Shown: positions 30,219 through 42,350 of the stretch, piece by piece
Layout: each line of letters opens with the position of its first letter
Numbering within the stretch: the stretch's first letter is position 1
DNA from: Iris pallida
Taxonomy: Eukaryota; Streptophyta; Magnoliopsida; Asparagales; Iridaceae
DNA: 64,000 nt
Assembly: GCA_029216955.1 (NCBI GenBank)
Contig: JANAVB010023996.1
Location: 19,548,700-19,612,699, forward strand
Direction of reading: 5' to 3'
The notes under the pieces: model-generated
Told to the model about the DNA's origin: nothing
Seen by the model: the letters and a program-made list of their open reading frames with translations, nothing else
Database searches by the model: none
Position numbers and translations under genes: made by a program

Positions 30219-32964
30219 TGTCACGACCCGATCCTAAATTGTTGGGTCGAATCGGATCATGCCCAGCCTGTACCGTTGTGAGACGGTGGCAGTAAGCTGT
30301 TCTATTTGCAGGTATTCACAACAACATTCATTTGCATTTTGTCACAACACGAATTTATGAATATTTAAAAACTTTTTATTCAAAAATTAAAAAGTACAAA
30401 CTGAAGTTGAAAGTACTTAAATAAAATACTGAAACCAAAATCTACAACTCTAACACAAATAAGTTAGATAACGAGAAAAAAACTAGCTAAACGGTCGGTT
30501 CATCAGCCTCTAGTTCTGCGTCCTCCAAGGGGACTCTGGCAACACCACAGGATATAATACTGGATCATAGTAGCTATTAAACAATAGCTCAGCATCATCA
30601 CATCACCTATTGGAGGGGGATCCATTCAGGAAGGGAGCAAGTACGAGTACATAATCCGACATTCTAAATATAATGGAAAGATGCAATTTTAAACAGTTAA
30701 ATACTTTTAACAATATTTTCCAGAAATTTTTAGCAATTCAGTATTTGAAACAATTTGATTTGAATAGGTAACGTCTGTGACCGGCTTGGGTTGTACAGTA
30801 GCATCCTAGCGACGTGATACGGCTTATCCCCGTGTGTAAGAGGGGAAAGCTCGCACAATAACAATATGCAATATAAGGGATTTGGTCATAAACGCTACAT
30901 TATTCCCCTAATATCCCCACAATCAATAACAATCAATATTTGAACCCTAGGAGTGGGTTCCGTGTAGCAATGTGGATTAAGCATGCAACATGACAATTAC
31001 TAAATAAAATGCAAGAAAACATAACCGTAACTTGCCTTTGTTAATGACTGGAACAGGATGTCGGTACCTGGGAGAAAGTCAAATACGTCCTCAAAACCCT
31101 ACAGTTGAGAATCCTGACTTAGAAACATAGATGAGCCAAATCTAGGTGTGCTAGTTGCAATTTCTAGAAACAGACCCTAGTCAGATTTAAGTTATTTAAT
31201 TAATCTAACAAAATCCGTCTAACGTCGTAAACTATATTGGTTATCAATTTACGAAATAACCGATTATTGATTTATTGGAGAAAATAGTAATTACACTTTA
31301 ATTGGCAAGACTTTATATTTTTAATAATATATATATAAAACTAAGTGGTCTTTTAAGTGAGAAAACATGAAGATGTTTAAATTATTAGAAATCTTTATTC
31401 ATTAACTTAATATGAGAAAATCTTATTAATTTTATACAAAATCATTAATACCCAATTATAATTTATACGTCTAGCTACGGAAATAACCAACCCATAAAAG
31501 AATAGAAAATCTAAGCTACACAATACAGGGTCACAGAAAAATAAAGGAAAACTGGGCTTATACCCTTAAAACAAATTAATTAATAGGAAAAATACTTTAA
31601 AATGAATTTCTCGAAATTAGTAATTTTCGTAAGAAAATAGTTTTTATTTAAATAACAGTTTAAAATAGAATTTATTTAATCAGAATGATTTTCATAAAAT
31701 ATGTTCTTTAGACATTTCATAAATTATGTAGAAAATCACCTTTAAACATAGATAATAATAAATGCACAAAAATACATTTTCTTACCAAAATATTGGTTTA
31801 AAGTTAATAGAAAAAGGTTTTCGGGTTTTAATATTAAACCATTACCAAAATAACCTTTTTAAATAAATATTAGTTTTTATTATATTAATCTCTTTATAAA
31901 CCTTTTTGATTAGAAATCATTTTAAAAGGAGAATATATAATTTATAATACAATTTTTCTAACAAAACTTTTATTTAAAAATAATAACTTTTAAATGAATA
32001 TTATTTACCACTATTTTGTAAATAAAATAACTAAATCATTTATTAGGTTTAGAATCTCTATAAATTAACATTACAAAATAAGTGATAATCCTAACTTTTA
32101 TTTAAACCAATTAAATCATTTAAATCATATTTTAAATTATTAAGGTTAATTCATAAATCAATTAAAACCAAATAAGCATGTATAAAGTTTCCTAATATGT
32201 ATATTACCACATTGCTAATTTAACACCACAGAAACCAAATAATCAAAACACAGAACTTAGTTTAATAATCTACAGAAACTAACCTAAGGCCAGAAGGTCT
32301 AAATGGTTCTGTGAACAACCAAAAGATGGAAAAAAAATGAGGAAAGGGGTTACCTAAGCTTGATGAAGGAGTACCGAGGGGAGGCCTCGGACTCGAAACA
32401 ACACCGGGAATAATGGAAACGACAAGCACGGACACGTGTACGCACACGGACGGACACGCGGAGACGAGACACGCGTACGGGAACACGCGCGGGAGGCGTC
32501 GGGCTGTCGGGCTGGCACGGGGTCGTGCGGGGGCGGACTCGGAAGGTGGGGGAGAGGGTCTGTAATCGGAGAGGGCGACGAGGGGAGCGCGGTGGTGGTC
32601 TCAGATCGGAGAATGGTGGAACAGTTAGGGAGATAGAAGAGTTATTGTGTTGGTGGAAAAATAAGTTTCTATGGATTGGAAGAGTTTCTGCTCCTAAGGG
32701 TTACGTAGTGGAGGGAAAGGAGTACGTGGGCACGGGTTGGGCGGATCAGAGAGGGAGACTCGGGTGAGTGGGAGAATGATAGCCTATTGTGTTCGGGCTT
32801 CGGGTTGTGGGTTCCAGGGCTTAAATCATTGGGCTGAAAAATAACTAACTTGTAATTAATTAATAACACAAAAAATGATTAACAAGTTATGGGCTAAAAC
32901 AAAAGGCTCACCAAACAATATAAAACAAGGACATTAAAAAAAAATAAAAGTCATGGGCTTCACA
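30219..32964 (-). repeat. L1 3' LTR (2,746 bp)
   Basis: Plus strand begins TGTCACGACCCGATCC and ends GGGCTTCACA. Non-coding. A GC-rich island with CACACGGACG/GACACGCGGAG words at 32430-32600 probably marks the promoter/leader part. AT-rich elsewhere (31200-32250). Confidence 0.92.
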
Positions 32965-32979
32965 ACCTTCCCTCCTTAG
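32965..32979 (-). other. L1 polypurine tract
   Basis: Minus strand CTAAGGAGGGAAGGT immediately before the LTR start TGTGAAGCCC. Preceded by AATTTCGATAACAAAATTTT, a relic of the chromovirus consensus TTCGAGGACGAAATTTT that sits between pol and the polypurine tract. Confidence 0.85.
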
Positions 32980-35900
32980 AAAATTTTGTTATCGAAATTT
33001 CAAGACGAGGGCCGGGGTACAATCAAAATCACTTAGCTTGATCCAAAGCGAAATTTAAATCATCAGACACGATTAGATTCTAGGCATGATTACTAGGTAC
33101 AATGATAAAATATAGGCACGATCAGAATTATCTAGATATGATCTGAGATAGAGATATAAATTTTGTTGTGATAAAAAATTTAGGCACGAGAAAAATCTAG
33201 GTATGATTAAAATGTGATCATAAAATAGGAGAAAATCAAACGAGGTCTCGTGAAACAGAAAAGACAGGAAAGAAACGAACGTCAAAAGTTTACTGAGAAA
33301 GCATAAAATAATAGAATCTTATGAATGAGGGACTAAAAATTCCAAATCAAATTAGAATGGGTTATAAGGGTTTGTGACGCAGGAAAAATCAACAAGTTGT
33401 ATGATAGTAGAATAGCGAGGGTGATTATAATAATATAACTATGATAGGAATGTAATCGGATATGATATTTTCGTTGAGAACTGAGTGATAATCAAAGGGA
33501 ATAGAAAGAATATTGTATTACTATTTCAAGTGTCAAAAGATAGGGTATTTAAAAATAAAATGACTTACAAGATAAAATCTTATTAATACACATGCAAAAA
33601 CCACTCTAACTCGCTAAACTAGCTGAACTCTCAGGATCTACAGAAAACTAAGGCAGCTGCCAAGGTATTAAAACAAAATATATATGGAACCATAAATCAC
33701 CTAAATCAATTTTTTATCCATCGTTGTATGCCAATGGTCTTATCTCAATTCCTCTCTGCTTATTCCTTCTCTAGAACCTATCATTCCATTGCTCGTGTTA
33801 TTCCTTCCATGGCTATATCCGTCCCTTCTAGGTATAGTAGTCATCTAACCATAAGAGTTGATCCTCGTTAAGTGTTTCTTTACTTGATCATTATATTCAC
33901 ATGTTTATATATATTATCCAAATTCACTTCCTTCATGGGAGAACATTACCAAATCCTATACCTTCCTCGCTAACTCTACCTACGTCTTCCTCTATCTTCT
34001 ATAACTCTTCATTTAATCATAAAATTCAAAATCGTCAAATACCTTCATTTGTTTAATGAGATTTAGGCACTAGTGAGCACTACTAACGATTTTAACCCAA
34101 ATAAGTCACAAGCTAAGATATACCACTCTCTCAAGACTAGCTTACTCAAGGTATTATTCTACCTTTTCTACCCTTTAGCTATCTAATATTAATCCCAAGT
34201 ATCCCTTACAAGGAATGAGATAAGTAACAATCTATGTTTCCCTCGCATATAGCTATCAACTATATACATATAGTCATCCACAAGATGTATATCAACTATT
34301 TAATATATAAAGCTAACCACAACTATCTACAGCTTCCAAATATAACTAAAAAAATAATACTAAATAAATAAATAAATATATAAAAAAATATATATATACA
34401 ACGTACTAAGGTTGAAACAGAAAAGAGATTGAGCCAATAGAGATTGATATGGTCCTAATAAGTTCTAGGAAAAATCAAGTACAATTTTATAGAAAATCTA
34501 TCATTTCTGGCTGTGATAAGAGATGTCTGAAAATGGAAAGCCGCTAGAAATACAAATTGTCTAATCGGACAATAGTCAGAATAATTTGATGGTACAAAAA
34601 GACCATATTATGGATATAGTCTTAATAATATTCGAAAACCCAAATATCCGAAGTCACTGTGCCTCAAATTCATGCCTCGCCAGAGTGCACCTGACTACAG
34701 TAAATTTTGGCTCCATAACTTGAATAGTAATAGGTTTTCGAGTAGTCTATCAACTTTATCCATTTCCTGGCTGAACAACATAGGAGACAAATTTGATGCA
34801 TTTAGGACGTAGTCTCAATAATATCCAAAAATCTATCAACACCTGAATCACTTCAACTTAGAGTCTATGCCCCGCCAGTGCGCAACTGGCTGCAGTATAC
34901 TCGCAGTTTTTATAATTCAAATAGATGGTTGCGACGCATATGAGCAAAGCCATATTAGGTCACTGAATATTTTCTTAACTTTGTCCATAGAAATTTCAAA
35001 GGGATAATTCAACATTCAAAAAGTTTTTCAATGACTAAAGAAAATTCAATATTAGGATGGAATCGATTCTCTGACCATTCGTGCTTCATGATACTCAAGC
35101 ATTGAGTTTAAAAGCTTCCTAGGCCTTGAATTGATCAAGAAGTTGCCTAGGGAGAGTAAGGTTTCGAGTTGAATGGAGGAAATCAACAAATAAAAATATT
35201 TTCGGTACTTGGAATAACTTAGAAAATATCAATCCATATTGGAATTTTTTTTCTTTCGAAAAATATTCCCTTGGAGATATATGAACCAGCTAAGTTGAAC
35301 CAATTCTTTGGTAACAATTAACCTTGGGGCTTTATGGTTCCAAAAGAATTCGATTCGAAATCGGTTCTGAGAAAGTCAATTGGAAATAAGGTCAAGAGAA
35401 ATGGTTGGATACACTAGTCGTAGAAATACTTTGGGTAGATAAGAGTTTATTAGGTTTTCTATAGAAGAATTTGAAACTCTAAATAATGATTGGATCTAGA
35501 TTCCAAATAAAGATAGAGGAGTAAGATTTGATCAACAAATGGAGAAGTTGGAAATAGGTTTGCTAAAGAAGGAGATTGAAAAAAAAAATCTAATTTTAGT
35601 CCCAAAAAACGGCAAAAGAGTATGGATCCTAAAGTATGCTAGAATCTGATAAAGATATGGAAGAAATAATCCCGAAAGCCATGGGACTCTAAAATATACC
35701 AAAAATCTAGAAAATAAAATAGGTTAAAATACCATCATACGATCGGCCTAATCTAGATAAGATTTAGGTACAAACGTAAGCAAGGTAACCTATAAAACTA
35801 TAAGCAAGCCAAAAATTTTAAAATAAATAATTTCGGCCCTATATTGTAACATGGTGAATATACTAGACTCTCTGTTCACCATGTATATTATATTTTTTTT

Positions 35901-36460
35901 CACCATGTATATTATATATATATATAATATCTAGGTATTCTAAAATTCTATTCTTCTAATTCTTAATCACTAATATATCCTTGATAAATACCACCTTACA
36001 TACATTCTCATTAAGATTACAATTTTTCAGAAATTATATCATAGGGGAGACATGACTTTGGGAAAGATATTGGCCAGAAAAAAATATAATCAAGGGTAAT
36101 ATGTTATGCTTCGGTAGGGTATCATCTAGTGCTAATCAATAATTCTAGGTATCATTAGCTCTTCTGGTCCTGGTCTGGTTCGAGCAGCCTCCCACTGCTC
36201 AATCTACTACTACGATTCTCTTGTCATATTTTCTTGCGTCATACATAGAAAACAAGATCTTGCTAGTACCGACTGATAGGCATAGGTCAGGTTGTCTTCA
36301 TAGTCTGGCAAGTTTAGGGGCAAGCGTAAACAAGGTAACCTACCGTTCTATAAGCAAGCAAAATAGTTACTTATATATAGATAATTCGGTCCTATGTTGT
36401 GACAAATCAATATTCTAGTGTTCTAATTTTTTAGATATGTTTACCTAAGTTTTTGTTTTG
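32980..36460 (-). other. L1 interior, no coding capacity
   Basis: AT-rich (about two-thirds A+T by eye), only chance frames of 60-70 codons. Contains a diverged ~190-bp direct repeat (about 34618-34700 and 34812-34905, sharing GCCTCGCCAGAGTGCACCTG-like cores) and a ~90-bp repeat near the primer site (about 35770-35850 and 36315-36405, sharing CAAGGTAACCTA and TATAAGCAAGC). No RNA gene recognised. Confidence 0.75.
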
Positions 36461-36478
36461 AACCTGCATGGACCACCA
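36461..36478 (-). other. L1 primer-binding site (tRNA-Ile)
   Basis: Plus strand AACCTGCATGGACCACCA, two mismatches to the tRNA-Ile(AAU) 3' end. Nine bases from the LTR edge at 36488. Confidence 0.85.
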
Positions 36479-36487
36479 CTAAAAACA

Positions 36488-39214
36488 TGTCACGATCTGA
36501 TCCCAAATTGTTGGATCGAATCGGATCATGTCCAGCCTTCACCGTTGTGAGACGGCGGCAGTAAGCTGTTCTATTTGCAGGTATTCACAACACATTTATT
36601 TGCATTTTGTCACAACACGAATTTACGAATATTTAAAAACTTTTTATTCAACAATTGAAAAGTACAAACTGAAAATGAAAGTACTGAAATAAAATACTGA
36701 AACCAAAATCTACAACTCCAACACAAATAAACTAGATAACGAGAAAAATAACTAGCTAAACGGTCGGTTCATCAGCCTCTGGTTTTGCATCCTCCAAGGG
36801 TACTCTGGCAACACCACAGGATATAATACCGGGTCACAGTAGCTATTGAACAATAGCTCAGCATCATCAACATCACCTATTGGGGGGGATCCGGTCAGGA
36901 AAGGAGCAAGTACGAGTACATAATCCGACATTCTAAATAATAATAGAAAGATGCAATTTTAAACAGTTGAAATACTTTGAACAATATTTTCCAGCAATTT
37001 TTAGCAATTCACTATTTGAAACAATGTTTGAATAGGTAACGTCTATAACCGGCTTGGGTTGTACAATGCATCCTAGCGACGCGATACGGCTTATTCCCGT
37101 GTGTAAGAGGGGTAAGCTCGCACAATAATAATATGCAATATGAGGATATTGGTCATAAACGCTACACTATTCCCCCAATATCCCCCAATCAATATCAATC
37201 AATATTTGAACCCTATGAGAGGGTTCCGTAGCAATGTGGTTTAAGCATACAACATGATAATTACTAAATAAAATGCAAGAAAACATAACCGTAACTTGCC
37301 TTTTTAATGACTGGAACAGAATGTCGGTACCTGGGAAGAAAGTCAAATACGTCCTTAAAACCCTACAGTTGAGAATCCTGACTTAGAAACATAGATGAGC
37401 CAAATCTAGGTGTGCTAGTTACAATTTCTAGAAACAGACCCTAGTCAGATTTTAAGTTATTTAATTAATCTAACGAAATCGTCTAACTTCGTAAACTATA
37501 TTGGTTATCAATTTATAGAATAATCGATTATTGATTTATTAGGGAAAATAGCAATTACACTTTAATTGGCAAGACTTTGTATTTTAATAATATAAAACTA
37601 AGTGGTCTTTTAAGTGAGAAAACATGAAGTTGTTTAAATTATTAGGAATCTTTATTCATTAACTTAATATGAAAAAATCTTATTAATTTTGTACAAAATA
37701 ATTAATACCCAATTATAATTTATACGTCTAGCTAAGCAAATAACCAACCTAGAAAAGAATAGAAAATCTAAGCTACACAATACAGGATCACAGAAAAATA
37801 AAAAAACTGGGCTTATGCCCTTACAGCAAATTAATTAATAGAAAAATACTTTAAAATAATTTCTCAAATTAGTAATTTTTGTAAGAAAATAGTTTTATTT
37901 AAATAACAGTTTAAAATAGAATTTATTTAATCAGAATGATTTTCATAAAATATGTCTTTTAGATATTTCATAAATTATGTAGAAAATTACCTTTAAACAT
38001 AGATAATAATAAATGCACAAAAATACGTTTTCTTACCAAATATTGGTTTAAAGTTAATATAAAAAGGTTTTCGGGTTTTAATATTAAATACCATTACCAA
38101 AATAACCTTTTTAAATAAATATTAGTTTTTATTATATTATCTCTTTATAAACCTTTTTAATTATAAATCATTTTAAAAGAAGAATATATATATTTATAAT
38201 ACAATTTTTCTAACAAAACTTTTATTTAAAAATAATAACTTTTAAATGAATATTATTTACGACTATTTTGTAAATAAAATAACTAAATCATTTATTAGGT
38301 TTAGAATCTCTACAAATTAACATTACAAAATAAGTGATAATCCTAACTTTTTTAAACCAATTAAATCATTTAAATCATATTTTAAATTATTAAGGTTAAT
38401 CCATAAATCAATTAATACCAAATAAGCATGTATAAAGTTTCCTAATATGTATATTATTACCATATTGCTAATTTAACACCACAGAAACCAAATAATCAAA
38501 ACACAGAACTTAGTTTAATAATCTACAGAAACTAACCTAAGGCCAGAAGGTCTAAATGGTTCTGTGAACAACCAGAAGATGGAAAAAATGAAGAAATGGG
38601 TTACCCAAGCTTGATGAAGGAGTACCGAGGGGAGGCCTCGGACTTGGAATAACGTCAGGAACGATGGAAACGACAGCACGGACACGTGTACGCACACGGA
38701 CGACACGCGGAGACGGGACACACGCACGGGAACACGCGCGGGAACGCCAGGCTGTCGGGCTGGCACGGGGTCGCGCAGGGACGGACTCGAAGGTGGGGGA
38801 GAGGGTCTGTAATCGGAGAGGGCGGCGAGGGGAGCGCGGTGGTGGTCTCGAATCGGAGAATGATGGAACGGTTAGAGAGATAGAAGAGTTATTGTGATGG
38901 TAGAAAAATGAAATTTCTGTGGATTGGGAGAGTTTCTGCTCCTAAGGGTTACGTAGTGGAGAGGGAGAGGAGTACGTGGGCACGGGTTGGGCGGATCAGA
39001 GAGGGAGACTCGGGTGAGTGGGAGAATGGTTAGCCTATTGTGTTTGGGCTTCGAGTTGTGGGTCCAGGGCTTAAATCATTGGGCTAAAAAATAACTATCT
39101 AGTAATTAATTAATAACACAAAAATGATTAACAAGTTGAGGGCTAAAAACAAAAAGCTCACCAAACATTATAAAATAGGGACATTAAAATAAAATAAAAG
39201 TCATGGGCTTCACA
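36488..39214 (-). repeat. L1 5' LTR (2,727 bp)
   Basis: Begins TGTCACGATCTGATCC, ends GGGCTTCACA. Matches the 3' LTR throughout with scattered substitutions and small indels; GC-rich island at 38660-38830 corresponds to 32430-32600. TATAT follows at 39215-39219. Confidence 0.92.
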
Positions 39215-39565
39215 TATATCATCCCAGGCTAACGAAGATCTGTACTTCCTGCCATATAGTGCCTCAAAGGATGACATCTGGATACTAGCCTGGAAGCTGT
39301 TGTTATAGAAGAACTCCACTAGGTGCAGGTGACCTTTCCACGAACCACCGAAGTCCCAACGTACAAGATTGTAACATATCTTCAAGAGTCTGAATCGTGC
39401 ATCTGACTGACCATCTGTCTGCGGATGATATGCTGAACTAAACTTGAGACGAGTCCCCAAACTCTCTTGAAGACTCTGCCAAAAGTGCGATATGAATCTG
39501 GAATTTCTGTCTGATATGATACTAACTGGTACTCTATGCAATCTGACAATCTGCCAGAGGTACAT
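39215..39565 (-). CDS. G5 integrase core, second half
   Basis: Carries the second Asp (IISDRNSRFISHF) and the segment LKFSSAYHPQTDGQS; exactly 35 residues after that Asp, where the Glu of D,D35E is expected, there is Asp (QSD). Then GHLHLVEFFYNNSF and FEALYGRKYRSSLAWDDI up to the L1 insertion. Catalytic Glu-to-Asp is unusual and probably inactivating. Confidence 0.85.
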
Positions 39566-39615
39566 CTCTGTTAGCTGATCCGTCGACTGACCAACTCTGA
39601 AGGGGAAAAAATGAG

Positions 39616-40061
39616 CTACCTTCGTGAGACGATCAACGATAACTCATATAGCATCCCTGCCAACCGGGATTTAGGTAATCCAGCTATAAAGTCTATGGTT
39701 ATATGCTCCCATTTCCACTCCGGGATCGATAACGGTTGAAGAAGACCAACTGGTTTCTGATGTTCAGCTTTAACTTGTTGGCAAACTAAACATCGGAAGA
39801 CAAACCAGACTATATCCCTCTTCATGCCATTCCACCAGAAATGTTGACGAATATCATGATACATCTTCGTACCACCAGGATGAATCGAATAATGTGAACT
39901 ATGAGCCTCTGCCATAATCTCTTGCCTGATGTCACCACTAGGTACACAAGACGCCTTCTATGTCGAAGTGTACCGTCTTCATGAATACATAACTCTGCTC
40001 TCCGTCCAACTACACATTCTGTCCTAAGCCGCTGAAGCTTAGAATCCACTGATTGCGCCAT
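39616..40061 (-). pseudogene. G5 integrase N-terminal zinc domain and first Asp
   Basis: HHCC region and core start: AHSSHYSIHPGGTKMYHDI, RCLVCQQVKAEHQKP, then EHITIDFIAGLP with the first catalytic Asp. The frame shifts at both ends (near 39650 after LPKSR, and near 39900), separating it from RNase H upstream and the core downstream. Confidence 0.82.
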
Positions 40062-40202
40062 TTTGATCCTCTCAACTATACTAGACTGAACTTACATGCT
40101 GGCCATCAATGTCATATTGGTAGGGAGAACTATTTCTATCCTCATCTTCCGAAGGTCTGCTAATAACTCTGGTTGCGCTGTTAGGAAATAAACTCCAGTT
40201 CT

Positions 40203-40772
40203 TCAACTTAATGCATCTGCTACTACGTTGGCCTTCCCGGGATGATACTGCAGGTTGATGTCATAATCTACCAGTAGCTCTAGCCATCTTTGCTGACGCA
40301 TATTAAGATCCTTCTGGGTAAATACATACTTTAGACTCATGTGGTCGGTGAAGATCTTAACTCGATCTCTATATAAATAATGTCTCCAAAGCTTCAATGC
40401 AAAAACTACTGCTACTAACTCCAAGTCATGGGTTGGGTGATTTCTCTCATGATCACGAAGATGACGTAACACATAAGCTACTACCTTACCATGTTGCATC
40501 AATACGCATCCCAATCCTCTTTCTGAAGTATCACAATAAACTGAAAATCCTTCAGTCCCATCTGGAAGCGTAAGAATGGGGGCCGTCATTAATCCTTGTT
40601 TCAAGATCTCAAATGAACTCTTAAACTCTATTGTCCAAGCAAACTGCACATCCTTGCGAGTCACTGAGTCATGGGTGCTGAAATCCGAGCAAAGTCTGAA
40701 ATAAATCGCCGGTAATAGCCGACCAATCCAAGGAAACTGCGAACCTCGACGACTGTACTGGATACTGGCCAT
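40203..40772 (-). CDS. G5 RNase H (gypsy)
   Basis: 189 codons, RT_RNaseH type. Markers: [38 protein letters not shown], then [39 protein letters not shown] and the end block [13 protein letters not shown]. Degrades the RNA strand of the hybrid. Frame intact through the domain; its first ~30 residues are out of frame with the RT thumb. Confidence 0.88.
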   Translation of the reverse strand: MASIQYSRRGSQFPWIGRLLPAIYFRLCSDFSTHDSVTRKDVQFAWTIEFKSSFEILKQGLMTAPILTLPDGTEGFSVYCDTSERGLGCVLMQHGKVVAYVLRHLRDHERNHPTHDLELVAVVFALKLWRHYLYRDRVKIFTDHMSLKYVFTQKDLNMRQQRWLELLVDYDINLQYHPGKANVVADALS

Positions 40773-41313
40773 GACTCTATATCCACTATCTTCTGGGGGT
40801 CCACTTCCACTCTACCTCTGGTGATGATGTGACCTAAGTACGATATGCGGTCCAGCCAAAATTCGTACTTACTGAACTTCGCGTACAACTGGTGCTCTTT
40901 GAGAATCTGAAGGACTACTCTGAGTTGCTGCTCATGCTCCGCTTCACTCTTGCTATAGACCAAGTGGCATCTATAAACACTATCACAAACTGATCCAAAT
41001 AAGGCATGAAGATACGATTCATGAGGTCCATGAATACGGCTGGTGCATTGGTCACTCCAAATGGCAAAACAAGGAACTCCCAATGTCTATATCTTGATCT
41101 GAACGCTGTCTTCGGGATGTCTTGCTCTCTAACTCTGATCTGATGGTACCCTGATTGCAAGTCAATCTTCAAGAATACTGTCGCTCCCCTGAGCTGATCA
41201 AATAATTTATTTATCCTTGGTAGAGGATACATGTTCTTGATTGTTACTGAGTTCAAGGTACGATAATCAACACATAATCTTGACGTACCATCCTTTTTTT
41301 TCACGAGAAGCAT
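40661..41313 (-). pseudogene. G5 reverse transcriptase, frameshifted at active site
   Basis: Two frames. 40915-41313 has the fingers/palm: [38 protein letters not shown], then [20 protein letters not shown] and [11 protein letters not shown]. There the YxDD-type box, normally FIDDIL-VYS, is hit: after FID the next codon is Ala and the frame is lost. 40661-41083 resumes with [14 protein letters not shown] and the thumb ([15 protein letters not shown]). So the second catalytic Asp is gone. Confidence 0.88.
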
Positions 41314-41322
41314 CGGGGCTCC

Positions 41323-41511
41323 CTAAGGCGATCCGCTAGCATGAATGAATCTCTTGGTTCTGAGTTCTTCAATCATCTTGTACAAAATCTCCAACTCTGA
41401 GGGTGCCATCCTATATACTCTCTCTGACACTGGTGTCATCCCTGGAAGCAAATTAATGGTGAAATCTATCTCTTTCTCTGGAGGCATGCTTGGAAGCTCT
41501 CTGGGGAACAT
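41323..41511 (-). CDS. G5 protease-RT connector and RT N-terminus
   Basis: 62 codons: FPRELPSMPPEKEIDFTINL, PGMTPVSERVYRMAPSELEI and the finger block RFIHASGSP. A stop (TAG at 41321-41323) precedes [12 protein letters not shown] of the next piece in the same frame, so a single nonsense change separates them. Confidence 0.82.
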   Translation of the reverse strand: MFPRELPSMPPEKEIDFTINLLPGMTPVSERVYRMAPSELEILYKMIEELRTKRFIHASGSP

Positions 41512-41588
41512 GTCTGGGAACTCTTTAACGACTCTGGAAAACAGAACTGCCTCTGCTATTCCTATCTACAAGACTGGGAGAAAAGGTT

Positions 41589-41960
41589 CTACTTCTCCCT
41601 AGAGAATAAAAACTCTACTTCACCGGGAATACCAAAAATAATCCTACCAATATGGCAGTCTATTCTTGCGTATTGCTCCTTCAACCAATCCATTCCTAGG
41701 ACCATATCATAATCGACCATCGGGAATTCTATCAACCTTGCGGGAAACTCTCTACTGCTAACTATGATTCGACACAAGGAAAATACTTTATCTACGCCCA
41801 TAAGACCGTTATCAGTAAGTATATTGAGCCTTGCAGATAATGACTCGGGTTCTAGTCCTACTCGTGTTGCGAATCGTACAGACATAAATTAATGCGATGC
41901 ACCCGAATCAAATAATACTGATGCTGGAAAAGAGTTGACGAGAATGGTACCTGCTACCAC
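41589..41960 (-). pseudogene. G5 protease, split by a stop
   Basis: The active site LFDSGASH is present near 41900-41920, followed at once by an in-frame TAA, then FMSVRFATRVGLEPESL and the later marker MVDYDMVLGMDWLKEQYA (family D-ILGMDWL). The stop sits two residues after the active-site loop. Confidence 0.82.
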
Positions 41961-42224
41961 CTCACCTGAAGCTAACTCTTCCTCCATGGTCAGAACCATA
42001 GCCTGACCTTGCCCTCTGGGTGTTGGTCCCCTCTGCTAGAAACCTCTCTGTCGATTCTGCATCTGAGCTTGGGTTTGGGCATACTGATGGGGTCTCTGCT
42101 GCTGGAAGGCTTGTGCCTGAGGCGGCAATGGCCTCGAAGGCTGGTACTGTTGCTATTGTTGCACTGGTGCTGGGGCTGGTCCCCTAATTGATGGACTAGT
42201 TATGTTCGACAATGAGGAACTGGC

Positions 42225-42350
42225 TCTATCTGGGCAAGACCCTATCATGTGGTCTGGTGCCCCACAAGCCAAGCACAATCCTTGTGCTCTGTGATACTCC
42301 GAAACAACGTGTCCTGGCTTTCCATAATTAGTGCATCCTATTGCGGAAGA
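42225..42350 (-). other. G5 gag zinc knuckles
   Basis: Two knuckles in one frame. The first reads CTNYGKPGHVVSEY: Cys two and four are Tyr, both explained by G-to-A changes. The second, CLACGAPDHMIGSC, is a complete CX2CX4HX4C. In a different frame from the gag core. Confidence 0.75.

Larger units (their letters stand above)
30219..39214 (-). mobile_element. L1: non-autonomous long-LTR retrotransposon (LARD-like)
   Basis: A complete 8,996-bp element: LTRs 30219-32964 (2,746 bp) and 36488-39214 (2,727 bp), polypurine tract, tRNA-Ile primer site and a perfect 5-bp target duplication. The 3,523-bp interior has no frame of note: no gag, protease, RT or integrase on either strand. It keeps the cis signals of a chromovirus, including the pre-polypurine word and primer site, so it must have moved using proteins of a relative. 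Its U5 end resembles that of G7. Confidence 0.92.

Noticed and set aside
32436..32767. Arg/Gly-rich frames in the GC-rich island (also 38664-38897)
   Set aside because: Repeated in both L1 LTRs at the same place and open in more than one frame; more likely promoter/leader sequence.
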